DNA from: an uncultured bacterium
Lineage (GTDB): Bacteria > Bacteroidota > Bacteroidia > Bacteroidales > Bacteroidaceae
Length of the DNA stretch: 64,000 nucleotides
Direction: 5' to 3'
NCBI GenBank assembly: GCA_905216025.1
Contig: CAJMSE010000007.1
Location: forward strand, 1 to 64,000
Position 1 is the first letter of the stretch. Every line of letters begins with the position of its first letter. Under the pieces are notes generated by a model, which worked only from the letters and a program-made list of their open reading frames with translations, was not told the DNA's origin and made no database searches. The position numbers and the translations under genes were made by a program. Shown here one piece after another: positions 24,978 through 36,800 of the stretch.

Positions 24978-27900
24978 CTATAGATTAATCTTCACACCGG
25001 CAACGAGTGAACGGCTCTGAGGCAGATTGCCCAGGTCGATACCCTGACCGATGACTGACGAGGTCATGGAGAACTCAGGATCGCTGCCGAGATACTTGGT
25101 TAGGGTGAACACGTTGTTGCACTGCACCCAGAACTGCAATCCCTGAAGGAACTGCGACTTGAGGGGAAGATCGTATGACAAGGTAACTGTCTTGAGACGC
25201 AGATAGCTGGCATCCTCTATCCAGCGGTCGCTGAAGCGGCTGTTGCCCATCGGATCCTGGAACGTAATCTTAGGTATATCCGTCTGTTGTCCCTCCACCT
25301 GCCAGCGGCGGGCAAGAGCCGTAGTCTGGTTCATGAAGCGGCTGCCGCCCTCGAGCTGTGAACGCATATAGTTGAACGCATCATTACCCAAAGAGTAGTT
25401 GAAACGCACATCAAGCTTGAGACGCTTCCAAGTCAAGGTGGTGAAAATATTACCATAGATATCAGGGTTCGGATCACCGATAACCACGCGGTCATTATCG
25501 TCGATGCGGTTGTTGCCATCCTTATCTACGAAACGGACGTCGCCGGCCTGGAAATAATTACGGGTGACACCATTACCGTCAAGAATGTAGAGGCCGGCCT
25601 TCTGGGCCTCAGCAGTGGTAGCGAACACTCCGTCAGTCGCATATCCATAGAACAGGTTGGCAGCAGAACCCACCTGAGTACGGATTGTGGCGCCGTAGAC
25701 ATTGCTGTCTATGTATGAGTGACCGTCGGGAAGTTCTGTAATCTTATTCTTATAGTGACCCATGCTGGCACCTATCTGCCACTGCCAATCCTTGCCAGCG
25801 ATGGCCTTGATGCTTGCAGCGACGTCAAATCCTTCGTTCTCAAGCGAACCTCCATTGACCCAGTTCTGGTCGAGACCGGAGAGGAAACCGAGCGACTGTG
25901 TGCCCAGCAAGTCCGTCGTCTTGCTCTTGAAGTAATTGAACGAAAGGGCTATGCGGTCATTAAAGAGACGTGTGTCGATACCCGCATTGAAACGTCGCGT
26001 CGTCTCCCACTTGATAGCCGTGTTGCCAATGCCGCCAAACTCAATACCGGAGATATTGTTAAGGAATGTCAGTCCCTTGAAATAACTACGCATGGCGTAG
26101 ATGTCCACATCATCATTACCGCTCACGTCGTAACCGGCGGTAATACGGAGATAGTTGATGCTCTTGTTGTTCGACAGCCAAGGCTCATTGGTCAGAACCC
26201 ACGAAGCCTGAATGGACGGGAATATGCCCCACACAGCATCAAACATCTTAAGGCCGTCGGCATCGAGCCCGAAACGCGACGAGCCGTCGGCCGTAAGGTT
26301 AGCCTGCAGGAAATAGCGGCCCAAATAGTTATACTCGGCCTGTGCATACCATGATATAGAGTTCCAGCTGTCGTCTGTTCCGGCCGTACTTGCATTGAGA
26401 AGATCCTTACGCATGAAAGGAGTCTTGTCGTTGCCGGTGTTATATCCGAGCTGGGTGTTGTTGGTGAACGACTCCCAGTTGAAGCGGACACCTCCGAAGA
26501 CGTGGATGGAGTGGGCATCATAACGGTTTGACCAGTCAATACGTGTATCGCTGCTGGCTGAGTTCTGCTTGGAATAGAGCGTACGCACCTCATTGTTACG
26601 ATATCCGGACACACTCGACACCCAATAGCGGGGTACACCGTTGATAGGGATATAGAACTTCTCGTTGGTATTGACGAGATTGTAGCTGAAGTGCTCACTC
26701 ACAAAAAGATTTGGATTGAAACGGTACTTCGGAGTGACAGCGATGTTAAGCTGTGACGACTCAAAGCGGTTTTTAATTTCACCCTCACCGTATTCGAGAA
26801 TCGTTGCCGGGTTGGCAAGCTGGTAGTTGTAGTTGCGATAACCGGCAAGAGCCTCATCAAGATAGCTCTCTGGCGTGACATCGAACTGTGAGTCAGAGAA
26901 CTGTCCGCGACCGTAAGAGTAAGGACTGAGGAAAGGACTCTTTGCATAAGCGAGGAATGCAGGAGATGTTGGCGTTCCGTCATCGTAACCGGAAGGTGCG
27001 CCGTCGTTGCGGACGTTGCGCGTCTGGTTGGCAAACGAAATATCGAAACGCACGCCCAAACGGGTGGTAAGGTCAATATCGGTATTGAACCGGATATTGA
27101 GGCGGTTGTAGTTATTGTTTTCCAGATTGCTCTCGGCAGAAGTATAACCGACAGAGAGATTGTAGTTGGCCACAGCGTCACCACCCTCGACATTGATACC
27201 ATAGTTCTGCGTGAAAGCCGTGCGGTATACAAGGTCTTTCCAGTCAGTGTTGTTATGATACTGGGCGTAGTAGTAGTCGTTTGGATCCTCAGTGAGGAAA
27301 CGGAACGATGTAAGACGCGTGTTGGTGGTCTTGAGCAGTTCCGAAGCATAGCCGCGATAGAGGTTGGCATCCATAACATCGATATACTTCGGCTCAAAGG
27401 TGATACCGGCAGAGAGGCTGGCCGTGATTCTGGTTGCCATAGACTTATTACGGCGAGTTTCGACGAGAATCACTCCGTTGGCTCCCTTTGAACCATAAAG
27501 TGCCGTTCCGTTGCGCATCACCGTCACCTTTTCTATATCGGCAGGGTTGATGTTGGACAGCACATCGTTGTAAAGTCCGTCATGGAGGAGCTTGCGTCCA
27601 TACTGCTGTTCGATTATGACACCATCGACTACAACGAGCGGCTGAGCATTGACATTCAGGGAGTTGAGACCCTGCATGAAGGTAACGGCACCGACGCCTG
27701 GCGTACCGTTGCGGTTCACGGTATAGGCGTATGCACCCAACTGCTTCTGTACCTCATCCTTGATATTGACAGCAGAGCTGTAGGCGAATCCTCCGGCCGA
27801 ATGGTCACCACGCACATTGGTCTTCTCCGTATAGTCGGCGGTAAATGCCGATGGATAGAGAGCAAAGTCTTTTTGCTGTTCCTTCTTAGTGACACCCACC

Positions 27901-28226
27901 GACACTGAATTAAAATCAGGGGAGGTGACATATACAGAAGAAGTGAACACGGGAACTTTCAGCTCGTATGTTCCGTCGTCGTCTGTCAGCGTACTATATC
28001 CGTCCATCTCGCTGGCACGGACAATGGCTCCGGCTAATGGCATGCCCGAAACGGCATTGACAACACGTCCCTTGATGGTGCGCACAGGGTAGACCTTTTT
28101 CTTGGCTACAAGTTTGCGTACACCGGTTTCTGCCTGTTCCTCTGCTTCATCCGTCTGAGCCGATACGGGCAACGGAGAGGCGAGCAGCATGGTCATCGCA
28201 TATAATATATATCGTTTCATATTCAT
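24978..28226 (-). CDS. SusC/RagA-family TonB-dependent outer-membrane transporter (second pair)
   Basis: Imports glycan fragments across the outer membrane using TonB energy. 1082 residues: signal peptide ending VSA-Q, then a carboxypeptidase-regulatory-like domain (about 45-125; IKGRVVNAVSGMPLAGA). A plug follows with QPLVVVDGVIIEQ, ADIEKVTVMRNGTALYGSKGANG and VILVETRR, then a 22-strand-type barrel. It ends with NNVFTLTKYLGSDPEFS and the final aromatic-containing beta strand VAGVKINL. The linker before the plug is longer and less conserved than usual. A start two codons later (28220, MKRYILYAM) is equally plausible. It is followed by its SusD and preceded by two FAS1 lipoproteins. Confidence 0.95.
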   Translation of the reverse strand: MNMKRYILYAMTMLLASPLPVSAQTDEAEEQAETGVRKLVAKKKVYPVRTIKGRVVNAVSGMPLAGAIVRASEMDGYSTLTDDDGTYELKVPVFTSSVYVTSPDFNSVSVGVTKKEQQKDFALYPSAFTADYTEKTNVRGDHSAGGFAYSSAVNIKDEVQKQLGAYAYTVNRNGTPGVGAVTFMQGLNSLNVNAQPLVVVDGVIIEQQYGRKLLHDGLYNDVLSNINPADIEKVTVMRNGTALYGSKGANGVILVETRRNKSMATRITASLSAGITFEPKYIDVMDANLYRGYASELLKTTNTRLTSFRFLTEDPNDYYYAQYHNNTDWKDLVYRTAFTQNYGINVEGGDAVANYNLSVGYTSAESNLENNNYNRLNIRFNTDIDLTTRLGVRFDISFANQTRNVRNDGAPSGYDDGTPTSPAFLAYAKSPFLSPYSYGRGQFSDSQFDVTPESYLDEALAGYRNYNYQLANPATILEYGEGEIKNRFESSQLNIAVTPKYRFNPNLFVSEHFSYNLVNTNEKFYIPINGVPRYWVSSVSGYRNNEVRTLYSKQNSASSDTRIDWSNRYDAHSIHVFGGVRFNWESFTNNTQLGYNTGNDKTPFMRKDLLNASTAGTDDSWNSISWYAQAEYNYLGRYFLQANLTADGSSRFGLDADGLKMFDAVWGIFPSIQASWVLTNEPWLSNNKSINYLRITAGYDVSGNDDVDIYAMRSYFKGLTFLNNISGIEFGGIGNTAIKWETTRRFNAGIDTRLFNDRIALSFNYFKSKTTDLLGTQSLGFLSGLDQNWVNGGSLENEGFDVAASIKAIAGKDWQWQIGASMGHYKNKITELPDGHSYIDSNVYGATIRTQVGSAANLFYGYATDGVFATTAEAQKAGLYILDGNGVTRNYFQAGDVRFVDKDGNNRIDDNDRVVIGDPNPDIYGNIFTTLTWKRLKLDVRFNYSLGNDAFNYMRSQLEGGSRFMNQTTALARRWQVEGQQTDIPKITFQDPMGNSRFSDRWIEDASYLRLKTVTLSYDLPLKSQFLQGLQFWVQCNNVFTLTKYLGSDPEFSMTSSVIGQGIDLGNLPQSRSLVAGVKINL

Positions 28227-28254
28227 TACGTATAATTCGTGATCAAATCATTTC

Positions 28255-29937
28255 TTAATTCTCTTCTTCATGCGGCTTGAGGATAATGGCATTGATACGC
28301 ATCGTATTGGTATACGTATTGTTTCTTATCTCACTTGAAGTGGCACGACTCTCTATCTTCAGCTTGGTATGGAAACCACCGAGATAATATGTACTGGTCG
28401 GGAACTTAAAATCTCTGGCAATAAGTATCGAGTCGACCGCATCAACACGGTTAACGAATTCATTTTCGTCACCGTTCTTCAACCTTTCCTCAACTTCCTT
28501 ACCTGTCTGATCCGGATAGTACAGGGTAAAACGCATCTTGCTCGGCAAGCGCTCGATATCGGTAGCAAGGGTGTCACCGGCCAAAGCAGGAGCTGTAACT
28601 ACATAAATGTCGTAACCGATGTTCGACAATGTATTGGTGACATTGAAAACAGCATAGGGACGGCCTGTCTCCGTAACAGATGATATTTCAGCATACCGGT
28701 TATTGATAACCTTGTCATAGAACGGATTACCCGGCTCAACCTCTCTCACGGTAAGCGGACGGGTGGACTTGCTGTCAATAGAGTCAAGATAACTACGGTA
28801 TGACACTTCTATCTGATTCTTCGCAAAAAACGTGAGACGCTTATCGAAATTCCACTCACCGGTCTTCATCACCTGACCGTTGCTGCACTGATGGTTCTCC
28901 GTGTTATAGAAGACGCCACCCGGTTCAAAAGGCTTGTTAAAGACGTAATAAGGAATGTCATTATAGCCATATCTTGCGAGACGCCTTTCGTAGGCAACAG
29001 ACTGAGTTGACCTGACAGAATCGTTAATCTGATCGTCAGGGTTAAACGTGCGGCTGAACACGCTGCCGAGAATCATGGAGAGCCGGGTGTTGGCATAGCT
29101 CAAGGAGTCACGCTTGTTGACGTTGTCAGCGTAGTTGAAATATGGCTCATACTCACTTACAAGGCTATTCCATACCTCATTGGTGGGAGCCACCATCCAA
29201 TAGGTACTGTCTTCGCTGGACAAGCGGCCAAGATAACGGAACATTTCATTCTGCAGTATCTTGACGGAGTCGAGATATTCCACCTTGCCATCCTTTATCT
29301 CGCCGGGAACACTCTGAGAGGGATCGAACTCATAGATGTTATATCCATAAAGGAAATTGGCCACGCTGTCAAGATCGGCATCTTTACGGAGATACTCGAA
29401 TACATTGGGAAAATAATCTATTTTGTTCTTCAATGTGAAAAGCACTCCGTTACGCTGAAGCTTGTTTGACGATATTATCTCACTTCCGCTCAGATTTCCA
29501 GTAGAAAGATGGAGCGACTTGCCATTGAGCATGGTTATCGTGTCTATGACCTCCGGAGCCACGGAATAATTATAAAGTGCAATGTGGTTCTGGATAAACT
29601 CCTTAATGACCGTATTGTCTTCTCTTTCCACCTTGCCGTCCTGAAGCTTGTAGCTGTCTATCAGCTGCTGGGCCTCCTCTGCCGAGAACGTCTCGTTGGT
29701 AGGAGCAAAAACCGTGAAAACCTGACTGCTGTTCAGTGCGGCATCATAACCGCAGGCTTTCACTACACTGGCAAAATTGCTCAGATTCTCGTCTTCGGAG
29801 ATTGCCTGCCATATAGAGACATCGCTGCCGATGACACCGACATCGTAGTGGTCGTTCCATTCGTCGGAACAAGCCGTAGCGGTTAGGGCGGCAAGTGCCA
29901 GCCCTAACGCTTTCTTATATATTCTGCTATTCATCAT
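28255..29937 (-). CDS. FAS1 (fasciclin) domain lipoprotein, third in the locus
   Basis: A 560-residue lipoprotein (lipobox TATAC-SDEW at about 23). FAS1 domain one spans about 38-185, with VFTVFAPTNETFSAEE, the H1 motif of the fold. A second, more divergent FAS1-like domain (about 190-400) contains YWMVAPTNEVWNSL. The C-terminal 150 residues look like a beta sandwich (YAVFNVTNTLSNIGYDIYVV). FAS1 domains mediate adhesion or glycan contact in other organisms. Position between SusD and SusC suggests a surface glycan-binding role like SusE/F. It lies 28 bp before the second SusC. Binding target unknown. Confidence 0.82.
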   Translation of the reverse strand: MMNSRIYKKALGLALAALTATACSDEWNDHYDVGVIGSDVSIWQAISEDENLSNFASVVKACGYDAALNSSQVFTVFAPTNETFSAEEAQQLIDSYKLQDGKVEREDNTVIKEFIQNHIALYNYSVAPEVIDTITMLNGKSLHLSTGNLSGSEIISSNKLQRNGVLFTLKNKIDYFPNVFEYLRKDADLDSVANFLYGYNIYEFDPSQSVPGEIKDGKVEYLDSVKILQNEMFRYLGRLSSEDSTYWMVAPTNEVWNSLVSEYEPYFNYADNVNKRDSLSYANTRLSMILGSVFSRTFNPDDQINDSVRSTQSVAYERRLARYGYNDIPYYVFNKPFEPGGVFYNTENHQCSNGQVMKTGEWNFDKRLTFFAKNQIEVSYRSYLDSIDSKSTRPLTVREVEPGNPFYDKVINNRYAEISSVTETGRPYAVFNVTNTLSNIGYDIYVVTAPALAGDTLATDIERLPSKMRFTLYYPDQTGKEVEERLKNGDENEFVNRVDAVDSILIARDFKFPTSTYYLGGFHTKLKIESRATSSEIRNNTYTNTMRINAIILKPHEEEN

Positions 29938-29988
29938 AGTTCGAATTATTTTCTTTTGTCTTTATTATATATAAGGCTTCCGCCACAA

Positions 29989-32034
29989 TCAGAGGTCATC
30001 CTCAAGATCGCCGTCACCGGTCACACCGTATACGCTCTTGGGCACAATCTCAAGATAATCTATCATGAACTCGTTGTTATTTCCGAGTTTGCTGGTAGAC
30101 GTACAACGGATACGGAGATAATGGTCACGGTCGTTGGTAATGTTTACCTGACAGAGCACCTTACGGTAAGTTCTTGGATTATCAACAAACTCATTACGTT
30201 TGGAGCCATCTGTATGATATCCGCCATAAGCTCCACGGTAGTATCCGAGGTTCTTTAGGGTCTTCTGGTCTTCTGCCTTCTCCTCGTCAGTCATGCTGGT
30301 ATACACCTTTGTGTCAAATGCAGTACCCATAATAGACTCGTGGTTAAGGAACTTACGCATGTCGATAGGAATACCTTGCGGTACACCATCGAAGTAAATC
30401 TGGGCTACACCACGGGTTGGAAGCGCACAGAAACCGAGACGGATCTGATACTCTCCACTTTTAGGCACTGGCGGCAGACGGAACTCGATGTCATAATCGC
30501 CAAAAAGGTTCCACTCGTCGCCCTCGTATGACCAGAAGTTCCAGTGAGGCCGGCGGTAAACAAGAGCACAGTTACCCTTCATCTTGACATTTTCAAGATA
30601 TCCGTCGGGGAAATAATAGTTACGGCCATTCTTGTAAGTGTCGTCTGGATTGTTCGAGTCGTCATCTTTCGTCGGGTCTCCGTTCAAACGTATGCTGTTG
30701 GTCATGACCTCAGGAAAAACAGTTGAGAAATCCATACGGATACGGCAGTTCTGGACGGTCTCCTGAGTAATCTCATCAAATGCCAATATATCGTTGATGT
30801 AGAAATAGCGGCCGTTAAGGGCATTTTGCACATAATTGCTTTCAACAGTTTCCAAAACCTCCACTCCTTCTATATGGAATCTGTCGTCAAAACGGCGGTT
30901 GATGTAATGACGGTTCATCTTTCCAGCTCCCATATATTCGCGCATGGTGAGCATTTCAAGTTTCACCATGGTATGTGGCAGCATTGTCTCATACCAGTCG
31001 TTAGGATTCATCAGCTCCGTCTTGATACCGATGGCACCGTCTACTATACCAGACCTCAGAGCAAGCGGAGTGAGGTAGTTATATCCAATGACATCGCGTG
31101 TAAGTATATGATAAGCGATGAAACGGTTGAGAGGATTACGCCTGTCTGTTATCTGGTCGAAAGCATGATACGGCTGGTCAACATCTTCTGGATATACCCT
31201 GTCGTAAATGCGGCAAGCCTCGTTATACATAGTTTCCAAATCAACGATACCGTGCTTTTTGAACACATCATCCGGCTCTACAAAAAGAGTGAAGCCATAC
31301 TTCTTCTTATCGGGAACTGTAGCCACCTCTTTCCAAAAATCTGAGGTATACTTGTAAGAAGAATAGTTCTTTGAGTTATAGTTATGGTCTTCTACACGGT
31401 TGAGCGAGTCGGCCAGCCCTGTTGCTACCAAAGCCTTATAAAAGAGCTGAATCCGGTCATTATCCTTCATGATGAGTGCCGCTGTACGTGTATCGTTCTC
31501 AAGCACTGCACTGATGGGATGCACGATACCGTTCTCCACGGAATCGTCCTGAAGCTCAAAATATATTTGAGCCGAAGTGTTAAGCACTACAACGGAGTTG
31601 CTGTCGGCATCAAATCCATGTGTAATCTGGATGTCACGATAGTTCATGTTGAGTGTAGGCAAAGCACCGTCATTCATGTCCATCGTAGAATAGATGTTGT
31701 TCACAAGATGAGTACGGGCTATGGTATCACATTCTTCATCCGTGAGCTGGTCAACAGAAGTCAGTCCTCTTTCACTGAGATAATCGGCAAAAGCATCATT
31801 TGACGGAAGGAAACATGTAATATGCCCGTAGTTTGAGAGCAGAGTCTTAAGGTTTGCCCTGTCAATGACTTTGGCAAAGTCACTGTACTGGGGACGTGAT
31901 CCTATATAATCGCTCATCATCTCTCCGTTGAAGATATAGAAGTTCTCGCTGTCCGGCTCATCGGAGCATCCGGAGACACTCCAGCAGGAGAGAGCGCAAA
32001 GAGCGCTGATGATAATATATTTGATTCTTTTCAT
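29989..32034 (-). CDS. FAS1 (fasciclin) domain lipoprotein, second in the locus
   Basis: A 681-residue lipoprotein, start at 32034 (MKRIKYIIIS), lipobox VSGC-SDEP. The N-terminal FAS1 domain (about 45-205) has the motifs HITCFLPSNDAFADYL and ARTHLVNNIYSTMD. A second FAS1-like segment (about 215-430) includes LFVEPDDVFKKH and FIAYHILTRDVIGYN. The C-terminal half (about 440-670) appears to be a beta-sandwich module (EYQIRLGFCALPTRGVAQIYF; DHYLRIRCTSTSKLG), possibly carbohydrate binding. The upstream Met at 32070 is rejected because it precedes a normal lipoprotein signal. It sits between the first SusD (39-bp gap) and the third FAS1 gene (51-bp gap). Confidence 0.82.
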   Translation of the reverse strand: MKRIKYIIISALCALSCWSVSGCSDEPDSENFYIFNGEMMSDYIGSRPQYSDFAKVIDRANLKTLLSNYGHITCFLPSNDAFADYLSERGLTSVDQLTDEECDTIARTHLVNNIYSTMDMNDGALPTLNMNYRDIQITHGFDADSNSVVVLNTSAQIYFELQDDSVENGIVHPISAVLENDTRTAALIMKDNDRIQLFYKALVATGLADSLNRVEDHNYNSKNYSSYKYTSDFWKEVATVPDKKKYGFTLFVEPDDVFKKHGIVDLETMYNEACRIYDRVYPEDVDQPYHAFDQITDRRNPLNRFIAYHILTRDVIGYNYLTPLALRSGIVDGAIGIKTELMNPNDWYETMLPHTMVKLEMLTMREYMGAGKMNRHYINRRFDDRFHIEGVEVLETVESNYVQNALNGRYFYINDILAFDEITQETVQNCRIRMDFSTVFPEVMTNSIRLNGDPTKDDDSNNPDDTYKNGRNYYFPDGYLENVKMKGNCALVYRRPHWNFWSYEGDEWNLFGDYDIEFRLPPVPKSGEYQIRLGFCALPTRGVAQIYFDGVPQGIPIDMRKFLNHESIMGTAFDTKVYTSMTDEEKAEDQKTLKNLGYYRGAYGGYHTDGSKRNEFVDNPRTYRKVLCQVNITNDRDHYLRIRCTSTSKLGNNNEFMIDYLEIVPKSVYGVTGDGDLEDDL

Positions 32035-32073
32035 ACTTTTATATGCGTTTTGTTGTTTAGTTATACACATACG

Positions 32074-33810
32074 TTATTTAGAAATCTCGTGGTTGCCGCT
32101 GTCTCCACTGCTGAACGACGGATTCTGATGCAGGTTTTTGTTAACCTTGAGCTCATCTCTGTTGTAAGGCCAGTAGATGGCTGTCATCTTTGTCAGCTTG
32201 TTCTGCACTATAGCCTTGTCACTACTGTACTTGGCAGTGGCATTGGTGCTGAGATACTGAGTATTGCCCGTACGGCGTGAATATCGCACGAGGTCGTACC
32301 AACGCTTGCCTTCGAACATGAGCTCACGCTGGCGCTCGTCCATGACAAGGTCTTCCATCAGAGCTTTAGTGCCATAATCATTCCGTACAAGAGTGTCGCG
32401 CAGGGTCGTCTGACCGATAGAGCGCTTATTGATGGCATTGACTATATAGAATGCCTCATCGAGCAGCTTAGTGTTCGCCTCGGTCATATCCGAGTCTTCT
32501 GAATCTGTCACAAGCTGTGTCAGGGCCTCAGCCTTCAAAAGCATGATATCTGCAAGACGATAGATAATCCAGTTACTCTTGTTCTGCTTGTCTGGATACA
32601 TATTAGTATAACCCAAAACTATATTGGTTAAATTTGGAAGATATACATACGCACCTTCCTGCTTATATTTATATATGCTATACATAGCAGACTTGCCATC
32701 TGACGGTAGCGTACCGGTCATATAATCATAGTAACGGGTGTCATACTTGTTGGTAAATGCGATGCTGTTACCTTGCTCTGCCACAGCCATGGAAGGAGCG
32801 GCAAAACCTGGAAGGAAACCGATTCCATAAAAACTGGTCACCGCGGCATTTGAAGGCATGCTGTTATCATTTATGAATACAAGTTCAAAGATTGACTCGT
32901 CACTGTTACCGGTTCCGAAGATGTCTGTATAGGCATATCCGAACTCTGTGCTACCACGCTGGTTATTGGCCACGAGCGGGAAACCGTTGAGCCGTCCGTC
33001 ATCCTGAGTAATAGAACCGCTGTTCTCCAGTTCCTCAGCAAGCTGCTTCTTATGGTCGATGATTATGTCGGCATACTTGATGCAGTTCTGGTAGTCTTTC
33101 TTCCAAAGATACATCTCGCAAAGCATGGCATGAATGGCATCACGCGTGATACGGCCTGTCTTGTTGTACCTGTCACGGTCGTTAGTGGCTGCATAGCTTG
33201 TCACGGCATCCCCCTTCACTTTTTCAAGATCGGCAATGAGCCAATCAAGAATGTCATCGAACGAGCTGGCAGGAAGATCCATACGCTGGTTGTCGTCGGT
33301 GAACGCCTCTGTGGAATAAGGCACATCACAGAACGTACGGATAAGATAGAAATAGCAAAGGTCGCGCAAAGCCGACACTTCGGCTATGGTTGCCTTAAGC
33401 TCTGTATCCGTATAGCCGGGATCCTTGGCTGCCACTGTAGGGGCATACTTAATCACGGTGTTGCACGTGTTGATGATATAATAGAAATCTACCCAGGTCG
33501 TATACCCGTTAGAGGCAGTGATATTGTCTCTGAATATACGTCCCAAGTCCAAATCCTTGTCTATATTGCCTCCGGTGGAGATATTCTCGCTGCGGAACTC
33601 TCCCCAAACCATCATGCGCTTGATTACCGGCTCAGACTGCATCTTGGCATAGCAGCTGGCTACCACTCCATCGACATCGGCCTTCTCGCTCCAGAACTTC
33701 TCGAGAATAATCTCGTTCTGCGGCTCTATCACGAGAAAATCGCTGCACGATGACAAACTGCCAAGCAGAAAGCATGTGGCTGCACAGATTACACTATATA
33801 CTTTTTTCAT
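32074..33810 (-). CDS. SusD/RagB-family surface glycan-binding lipoprotein (first pair)
   Basis: 578-residue outer-membrane lipoprotein with lipobox LSSC-SDFLVIEPQNEI, an N-terminus typical of RagB/SusD. TPR-like helices include LRDLCYFYLIRTFCDVPY, and the C-terminal domain holds EDLVMDERQRELMFEGKRWYDLVRYSR, the strongest family signature. Partner of the SusC gene 50 bp upstream. It is expected to bind oligosaccharides released at the surface and hand them to that SusC. Confidence 0.95.
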   Translation of the reverse strand: MKKVYSVICAATCFLLGSLSSCSDFLVIEPQNEIILEKFWSEKADVDGVVASCYAKMQSEPVIKRMMVWGEFRSENISTGGNIDKDLDLGRIFRDNITASNGYTTWVDFYYIINTCNTVIKYAPTVAAKDPGYTDTELKATIAEVSALRDLCYFYLIRTFCDVPYSTEAFTDDNQRMDLPASSFDDILDWLIADLEKVKGDAVTSYAATNDRDRYNKTGRITRDAIHAMLCEMYLWKKDYQNCIKYADIIIDHKKQLAEELENSGSITQDDGRLNGFPLVANNQRGSTEFGYAYTDIFGTGNSDESIFELVFINDNSMPSNAAVTSFYGIGFLPGFAAPSMAVAEQGNSIAFTNKYDTRYYDYMTGTLPSDGKSAMYSIYKYKQEGAYVYLPNLTNIVLGYTNMYPDKQNKSNWIIYRLADIMLLKAEALTQLVTDSEDSDMTEANTKLLDEAFYIVNAINKRSIGQTTLRDTLVRNDYGTKALMEDLVMDERQRELMFEGKRWYDLVRYSRRTGNTQYLSTNATAKYSSDKAIVQNKLTKMTAIYWPYNRDELKVNKNLHQNPSFSSGDSGNHEISK

Positions 33811-33860
33811 ATTCGTTTTCTTTTATCTGTAAACACTGTCGTTTGTAAACACTGTCTCTG

Positions 33861-36800
33861 TTAGAAATCTACTGTAAGACCCAGTGTGTATGACCTTGAT
33901 CTCGGAGTCTTGGAATTGTCGATTGCCGGGTCATAACCGACATTTGTGATATCGGGGTCTACACCTGAATATTTGGTCAGGATGAAGGGGTTATTCGCAC
34001 TGAGATAGAAGCTCAGGCGGTTGAGACCTATCCATTTCAGATGTTTCTTGCCGATGGCGTATGACAACTGGACATAACTCATACGCAGATAACTTCCGTC
34101 TTCAACAAAGCGGTCGCTGATAAGCGTGTTATAGTTGGTGTCGCCGCCATACATGGCTCTCGGGATGTTCGTGATGTCACCCTCCTTGCGCCAACGGTAG
34201 TTCACCTGCTGACTCTGGTTGTTCGTACTGATCATTGCCTCTGAGTCAAGACGTGCCATGTTGATGATTTTGTTGCCCACACGGTAAGTGAACTGGGCAT
34301 TAAGACGCCATCCGGCATAGTTGAACGAGAAACCGAAACCTCCGGTCAGCTTCGGAAGGGAGCTGCCTAAGTAAACGATATCGAGCGCGTCGATGTTTCC
34401 ATCATGATTGACATCCTCGTAGATGGCGTCACCACCGCTGAACTTATAGTTCTTTCCGCTCTCGTTAGAGTAGTTGTACATCATGCGCACGGGCTTGCCG
34501 TCAGTGTCATAAACCACATTGCCGTTGGCATCCATTGACACTGGAGCTGTCTTGCCTGATGCGATGAACTTATCACGGTCTTCCTGAGACATGGCCTCGA
34601 ACGTCTCATAGTTATACTGGTATACACCCTTATGACGGAAACCATAGATGGCACCGAACGGACTGTTGAGCTCAACGCGACGCAACCATTCGCGGTTATT
34701 GTATGCAAACTGTGAGTTAAGGGAGTTGAGCACATACTCATCCATCTCAAGAATCTCATTGCGGTTGTTACCGAAGTTGACATTCATATCCATATAGAAC
34801 TTTCCGGCACGTATGAGCTTGTTAGTGTTGATATGGAATTCCCAACCCATATTTCTCATCTTACCGCTATTACGGTAAGGCAAGGTATTATAACCGGTGT
34901 TCGACGGGATACGATAGTCTTTCATAAGCATATCCTCTGTTGTAGAGTGGTAAGCCTCAAGAGTGAGGTTCACGCGATCGTCCCAAAGTCCTATGTCGAT
35001 ACCGAGGTTATAGCTCGACACAATCTGCCAGCGCATATCGGTAAGACGGATATTGCCGGGAGAGATTCCCACCATATCTATATACTGGGCTCCAGAATAA
35101 TACTTACTGGTATAGAGATAGTCCTGATTAGGCTGCGAGCCTACACGGCCCCAGCTGGGACGCAGAGAAAGCATGGACAGCCACTTGCGCGTAGACTTCA
35201 TGAACGGCTCCTCGCTGATGTTCCAACGCATGGACACTGCCGGGAAATATCCCCAGCGCTTGCCGGGTCCGAATCGTGTAGTACCGTCGGCACGCAGAGA
35301 GACGTCGAGCATATAGCGGCTCTTGTAGGCATAGTGCGTAGAGAATGTGTAGAACATCGAACGCCACTGAGAGTAGCGCGAGCTCAAATCATTGATATAT
35401 ACAAGTCCGCCGGCATCGGGGCGCATGATTCCGCCCGAGGGGATACCGTTACCGTTTGTTGACGAACCGCTCGACGAGCCGGAGGTCAGTTCAAAGCGTC
35501 CCATCACCATCAGCGAATGGTCTTTGTTCTTGAAAGCCGGGATGAGGGTAAGGGTCTGCTTCGTATTGAACGACACGCTCTTCGAGTTACCTGAACCGGA
35601 TGAGTTCTTTGCATCCTCCCAGCCGCCATAGATGAGCTCGGCAGGATAGAAGGTATCGTCATACTGGTTAAAGACGTTCATGTAGACATTGCCTCGCCAG
35701 TTGAGCTGCCAATGGTCTTCGTCAAGTCCCCAAAGCTGATAGTTGATGACAAGCTCCGGCGACATGTCGTATGTGCGGCGCTGGTTCTTTGCGAGGTTGG
35801 CGCTGGCCACAGGGTTCACATAGCCTTTCTGGTTATTGCGCTTGCCACGCTCACTCTCATCGAAGATGCTGGATGCACTGGCAAGCATGTGATAGTAGGC
35901 ACTGGTGTTGCGACCTGTCACGGGGTCCTGCTCGTAGATGCTCATGTTAGGCATCTTCTTCATGGCGAGGTCCAGCAGGTTGTCGCTGTTCATGTTGTTC
36001 TTAGTGTAGGTAAGCGAGAAGTTTGTCGACACCCTGATACGCGAGCTGACATTGTAGTCGAGGGCTACACGTGTGGAGAAACGGTCGAGCTTCTGCTTGA
36101 TGATGGTACCGGTCTCGTGGTCATAACCTCCACCGATACGGAACGTAGCCTTCTCACCACCGCCGGAGATAGACACATAGTGGTTCTGACGCAGACCCCA
36201 CTGGGTGACGGCGTCACGCCAGTCGGTATTATTGTTATACTGCTCATACTCAGAGAAGGTGGGGTCGTAGTTCAACTCCCTGATATCATTGGCCGAATTA
36301 TCCTGATAGGGATTGAAGAGAGACTCTTTCATAAGCATGGTATAGTCGTCACCGCTCAGTAGGTCGTAACCTTTCGGCTGATACGTTGAAGTGAGCTTGA
36401 GAGAGTATGTCAGCTTCGGGGCACCACGCGTACCACGCTTTGTGGTAAGCTCGATGACACCGCTACCGCCCTGGCTACCATAAATGGCCGTTGCGGCAGC
36501 ATCCTTCAGCACTGCTATGCTTGCGATATCCTCAGGGTTAATGTTAAGCAACTCTGCAAACTTCTCGTTGTTGGCCGAACTGAGGTCGAAAGTCGACATG
36601 TCTACGCTGCGGATATTTCCATCGACAACGATAAGCGGGTTGGTGTCTGTGAGTGACGACAGAGACGACACACCACGCAGACGCATGGTTGAACCGGAAC
36701 CGAGGTCACCGGAGTTTCCGATGATGTCAAGACCGGCGATACGTCCCTGCAGGGCCTCGTCGACAGAGTTGATACCGAGTCCGGTGAACTCCTCCATCGA